The translations under genes and the position numbers were made by a program. DNA of 23,905 nt, taken from the IMG/VR virus record IMGVR_UViG_3300032105_000020, positions 1 through 23,905 of that record; one strand, given 5' to 3'. Source of the stretch: a virus. The notes beneath the pieces were generated by a model that did no database searches, had not been told where the DNA came from, and saw only the letters and a program-made list of their open reading frames with translations. Below, in pieces: positions 22,361 to 23,905 of the stretch (the first letter of the stretch is position 1; every line of letters begins with the position of its first letter).

Positions 22361-22457
22361 TGGAAGAGCCTCCTTTGCTCTTCCTTCTTTGAATCACACG
22401 CGGGTTAACAAAGATTCACCGTACTTTTGCAATAGGTCTAATAAGGAGTGCCAACTG

Positions 22458-22832
22458 ATGGCAAAAACAAGTTTAAAAGCGCCGCCCGTACCCCCAGCGT
22501 CCCAGCCTTCCCTACCCGCTTCGGATCGGTTGTTGACCGAGGCCGAGGTGGCCCAACATCTCAACTGTACCATATGCTGCCTGCAAGCCTGGCGCCAGCG
22601 CGGCGGTGGACCGGAATTTGTGAAGGCCGGGTTCCTCGTGCGGTATCGACCGCAGGCAATAATTGATTTCGAGGTTTCCAATACCCGCACCACCACCAGC
22701 GACCCCGGCCCGGCCCGGCCCGGCCCGGCCCGGCTGGGTGAGGGTGTGGTCATGGTTAAAAAACAAACACCGGCTGGTGAGCCGGTAACCGGCCGAGGCG
22801 CGGTTCCTGGATCGCAACAAGATCAGCCGTAA
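22458..22832 (+). CDS. AlpA/excisionase-like DNA-binding protein with repeat-coded C-terminus
   Basis: ATG at 22458 has AAGGAG ~10 bp upstream. In the 124-residue product, residues ~25-75 form the winged helix-turn-helix of the excisionase/MerR-like HTH_17 group: L-L-T-E-A-E-V-A-Q-H-L, C-L-Q-A-W-R-Q-R-G-G-G-P-E-F, V-R-Y-R-P-Q-A-I-I-D-F. Such proteins bend DNA for excision or regulate phage and host genes. After residue 81 the chain is P-G-P-A-R repeats coded by (CCCGG)6, then a polar tail that matches no family. Because the repeat unit is five bases, gain or loss of a unit shifts the frame of the tail, while the HTH domain remains. The tail may be an artefact of earlier slippage. Confidence 0.7.
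   Translation: MAKTSLKAPPVPPASQPSLPASDRLLTEAEVAQHLNCTICCLQAWRQRGGGPEFVKAGFLVRYRPQAIIDFEVSNTRTTTSDPGPARPGPARLGEGVVMVKKQTPAGEPVTGRGAVPGSQQDQP
22704..22733. repeat. (CCCGG)6 simple sequence repeat
   Basis: Six perfect tandem CCCGG units lie inside the excisionase-like reading frame, followed by CTGGG. The unit length is not a multiple of three, so slippage alters the downstream frame. Confidence 0.92.
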
Positions 22833-22872
22833 GAACCTCCAGGCGTGGTGCGGGCGGCGGGACGCGCGATGA
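22752..22872 (+). pseudogene. Possible frameshifted small gene (HTH-protein remnant)
   Basis: In frame 1 the sequence after the TAA at 22786-22788 reads P-A-E-A-R-F-L-D-R-N-K-I-S-R-K-N-L-Q-A-W-C-G-R-R-D-A-R and stops at TGA 22870-22872. This looks like real coding sequence, unlike the tail of the excisionase-like frame over the same bases. Removing one base near 22788 would join it to M-V-K-K-Q-T-P-A-G-E-P-V from the ATG at 22752. It may be a separate small gene or the original tail of the upstream gene, now out of frame. Confidence 0.35.
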
Positions 22873-22912
22873 TTCTTTATTGGCGAAAAACAACACTTCG
22901 GGGTTTTTCGAC

Positions 22913-23620
22913 ATGACCTTCGACATCGCCACGGCGCGGCTGTGCCTGAAACTTTCGGGGCTGGCCTACGAGGACGACCCGGGCCCGGCCTTGCGGGGCC
23001 TCGGGCTGCGCCTGGTCAACCGCTACGACAAGAAAGGCACCCAGGCGTTCCTGGCCACCGACGGCAAGAGGCTGTTGCTGGCCAACTGCGGCAGCAATGA
23101 GTTCATCGACTTTTTCAACGACGCGCGCTACGTCAAGACCGACTTCCGCCCGGTTGGTACGGAAGGTGGCCGCGTCCATGCCGGTTTTTATGACGCCTTC
23201 AAGGCGGTCAGGCCGGCGATCGCCAGTGACCTGAAAAAGCCGCGCCAACGGGGCAAGACCCTGATCACCACCGGCCACAGCCTCGGCGGGCCGTTGGCGA
23301 AGTACGAGGCCGTCACCTTCAAGGCCGCCGCGGTCTATGTGTTCGGCAGCCCGCGGGCCGGCAACGGCGCCTTCGCCGAGCGGCTGGAAAAGCAATGCCC
23401 GGTGTTCCGGTTCGAGAACCGCTTCGACCCGGTGACCATGGTTCCCCCCGCCACGTCGCCGATCCAGGCCTGGGTGTCGTGGCGCCAGGACCGTCCGGTG
23501 ACCCTGTACCGCCACGCCGGCGATACGGTCACCTTGTGGCGGCTGTTCCACCGGTTTTTCCGCTACGAAAAAAGCGTCGAGGAATACTTGGCATCGCTGG
23601 AACAGTTCCCCCGGCCCTAA
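22913..23620 (+). CDS. Class 3 lipase-like alpha/beta hydrolase (cargo)
   Basis: From ATG 22913 the 235-residue product shows the Lipase_3 order: V-H-A-G-F-Y-D-A-F at 88-96, G-H-S-L-G-G at 121-126 with nucleophile S123, V-F-G-S-P-R-A-G-N at 143-151, R-F-D-P-V-T-M-V-P at 170-178 with D172, and Y-R-H-A-G-D with H201 as the likely base. The usual F-R-G-T/S oxyanion turn before the helix is N-C-G-S here (58-61), so the arginine is a cysteine. There is no signal peptide, thus a cytoplasmic or lysis-released enzyme. A TTG at 22880 extends the frame but has no ribosome site. It is not a core phage gene; it may be phage cargo acting on host lipids. Confidence 0.82.
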   Translation: MTFDIATARLCLKLSGLAYEDDPGPALRGLGLRLVNRYDKKGTQAFLATDGKRLLLANCGSNEFIDFFNDARYVKTDFRPVGTEGGRVHAGFYDAFKAVRPAIASDLKKPRQRGKTLITTGHSLGGPLAKYEAVTFKAAAVYVFGSPRAGNGAFAERLEKQCPVFRFENRFDPVTMVPPATSPIQAWVSWRQDRPVTLYRHAGDTVTLWRLFHRFFRYEKSVEEYLASLEQFPRP

Positions 23621-23637
23621 AAAGGGGAATTATATAC

Positions 23638-23832
23638 TTGACTCCCTCGCCTCGACAGACGCCACTGAAATGCCGCTGCGGTGCGAAAGCGCCAAAGCCG
23701 GAGACTGACGGTGCCTACGGCAGCACGCTATTCGAGTGCGGCGTGTGCGGTCGCATAGTCGGCGGCCTCGATAAAGACGATGCCTTGGAAATGTGGAACG
23801 CCGCCATGTCTCCAAGGGAGTCAAATATATAA
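23638..23832 (+). CDS. Lar-like zinc-ribbon protein
   Basis: TTG at 23638 with AAGGGGA about 10 bp upstream opens a 64-residue protein. It reads L-K-C-R-C-G-A-K-A early, then Y-G-S-T-L-F-E-C-G-V-C-G-R and D-D-A-L-E-M-W-N-A, the layout of Lar-type restriction-alleviation and related small phage zinc ribbons (two Cys pairs, then the helix ending A-x-x-x-W-N). The first pair is C12-x-C14 rather than the common C-x-x-C; the second is C34-x-x-C37. In lambdoid phages Lar-type proteins modulate host restriction; here that role is only inferred from the family pattern. No ATG start fits, so the start is provisional. Confidence 0.65.
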   Translation: MTPSPRQTPLKCRCGAKAPKPETDGAYGSTLFECGVCGRIVGGLDKDDALEMWNAAMSPRESNI

Positions 23833-23905
23833 ATCCCATTCTTTGGGGGTTCCCGGGGTTTCGCCGGCGTGGCCAGTTCGACCATGCCGAGGATTTTCAG
23901 CTGAT

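Larger units (their letters stand above)
21766..22457. other. Interval without an intact gene (mobile-element debris)
   Basis: This 692-bp stretch holds no intact gene. It contains the 9-bp repeat, a minus-strand gene fragment (21810 to about 22001), a broken minus-strand transposase (about 22000-22360), and a leader for the excisionase-like gene. The leader includes TGAATC at 22390-22395 and GATTCA at 22413-22418 in inverted orientation, which may be an operator. Confidence 0.7.

Noticed and set aside
22387-22418. IS terminal inverted repeats near the excisionase leader
   Set aside because: CTTTG/CAAAG and TGAATC/GATTCA are short inverted matches and cannot be tied to a target duplication or to the other IS end.
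23717-23905. Minus-strand frame open at the right edge (Q-L-K-I-L-G-M-V-E-L-A ...)
   Set aside because: It overlaps the better-supported zinc-ribbon gene and the window ends before it can be judged; 23833-23905 is left unassigned.

Overview
The window is GC-rich and almost every gene points the same way (+). It is the structural and lysis half of an HK97-like, long-tailed (siphovirus-type) temperate phage, most likely a prophage of an alphaproteobacterium. That host guess is inference. It rests on high GC, GC-ending codons, and the style of several proteins (a DnaA-N-type replication protein, an S49 maturation protease, an M15 endolysin). No integrase, att site or tRNA is visible, so prophage versus free phage genome cannot be settled here.

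Layout. (1) 1-1077: the end of a DnaA-N-domain replication protein whose coding sequence holds an iteron-like repeat array and AT-richer direct repeats (a candidate origin inside the gene, as in lambda O), then a GTG-started gene whose C-terminus looks like a helix-turn-helix regulator. (2) 1078-1208: a possible promoter followed by an intrinsic terminator immediately before the late genes. (3) 1209-9025: HNH nuclease, small and large terminase, small membrane protein, portal, S49 protease, major capsid protein and two unassigned probable virion genes. (4) 9029-12996: head-tail connector, head closure, HK97 gp10-type and DUF3168-type proteins, two tail-tube-like paralogues flanking a 50-aa gene, and a G/GT tail chaperone pair with an A AAA AAC frameshift site. 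(5) 13045-20623: tape measure, distal tail and hub-like proteins, a DUF6950-type protein, the tail-tip protein, a fibre/receptor-binding protein and its probable chaperone. (6) 20628-21765: an exported conserved protein, a small C-terminal membrane-segment protein (holin candidate) and an M15 endolysin. (7) 21766-22457: no intact gene; a 9-bp tandem repeat, a minus-strand gene fragment fused to a broken transposase. (8) 22458-23832: an AlpA/excisionase-like protein with a (CCCGG)6 tract, a class 3 lipase and a Lar-like zinc-ribbon protein.

The late genes are tightly packed, often with ATGA or TGATG overlaps, and read as one morphogenesis operon. Terminators stand before the late operon and before the lysis genes, which suggests control by antitermination. 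The most unusual signals are: one ~75-residue domain inserted in two unrelated virion proteins (connector and tail tip), a second foreign domain in the tail tip, a pentanucleotide repeat that could phase-vary the excisionase-like gene, a terminator inside the reading frame of the first lysis-region gene, and the intragenic origin candidate.
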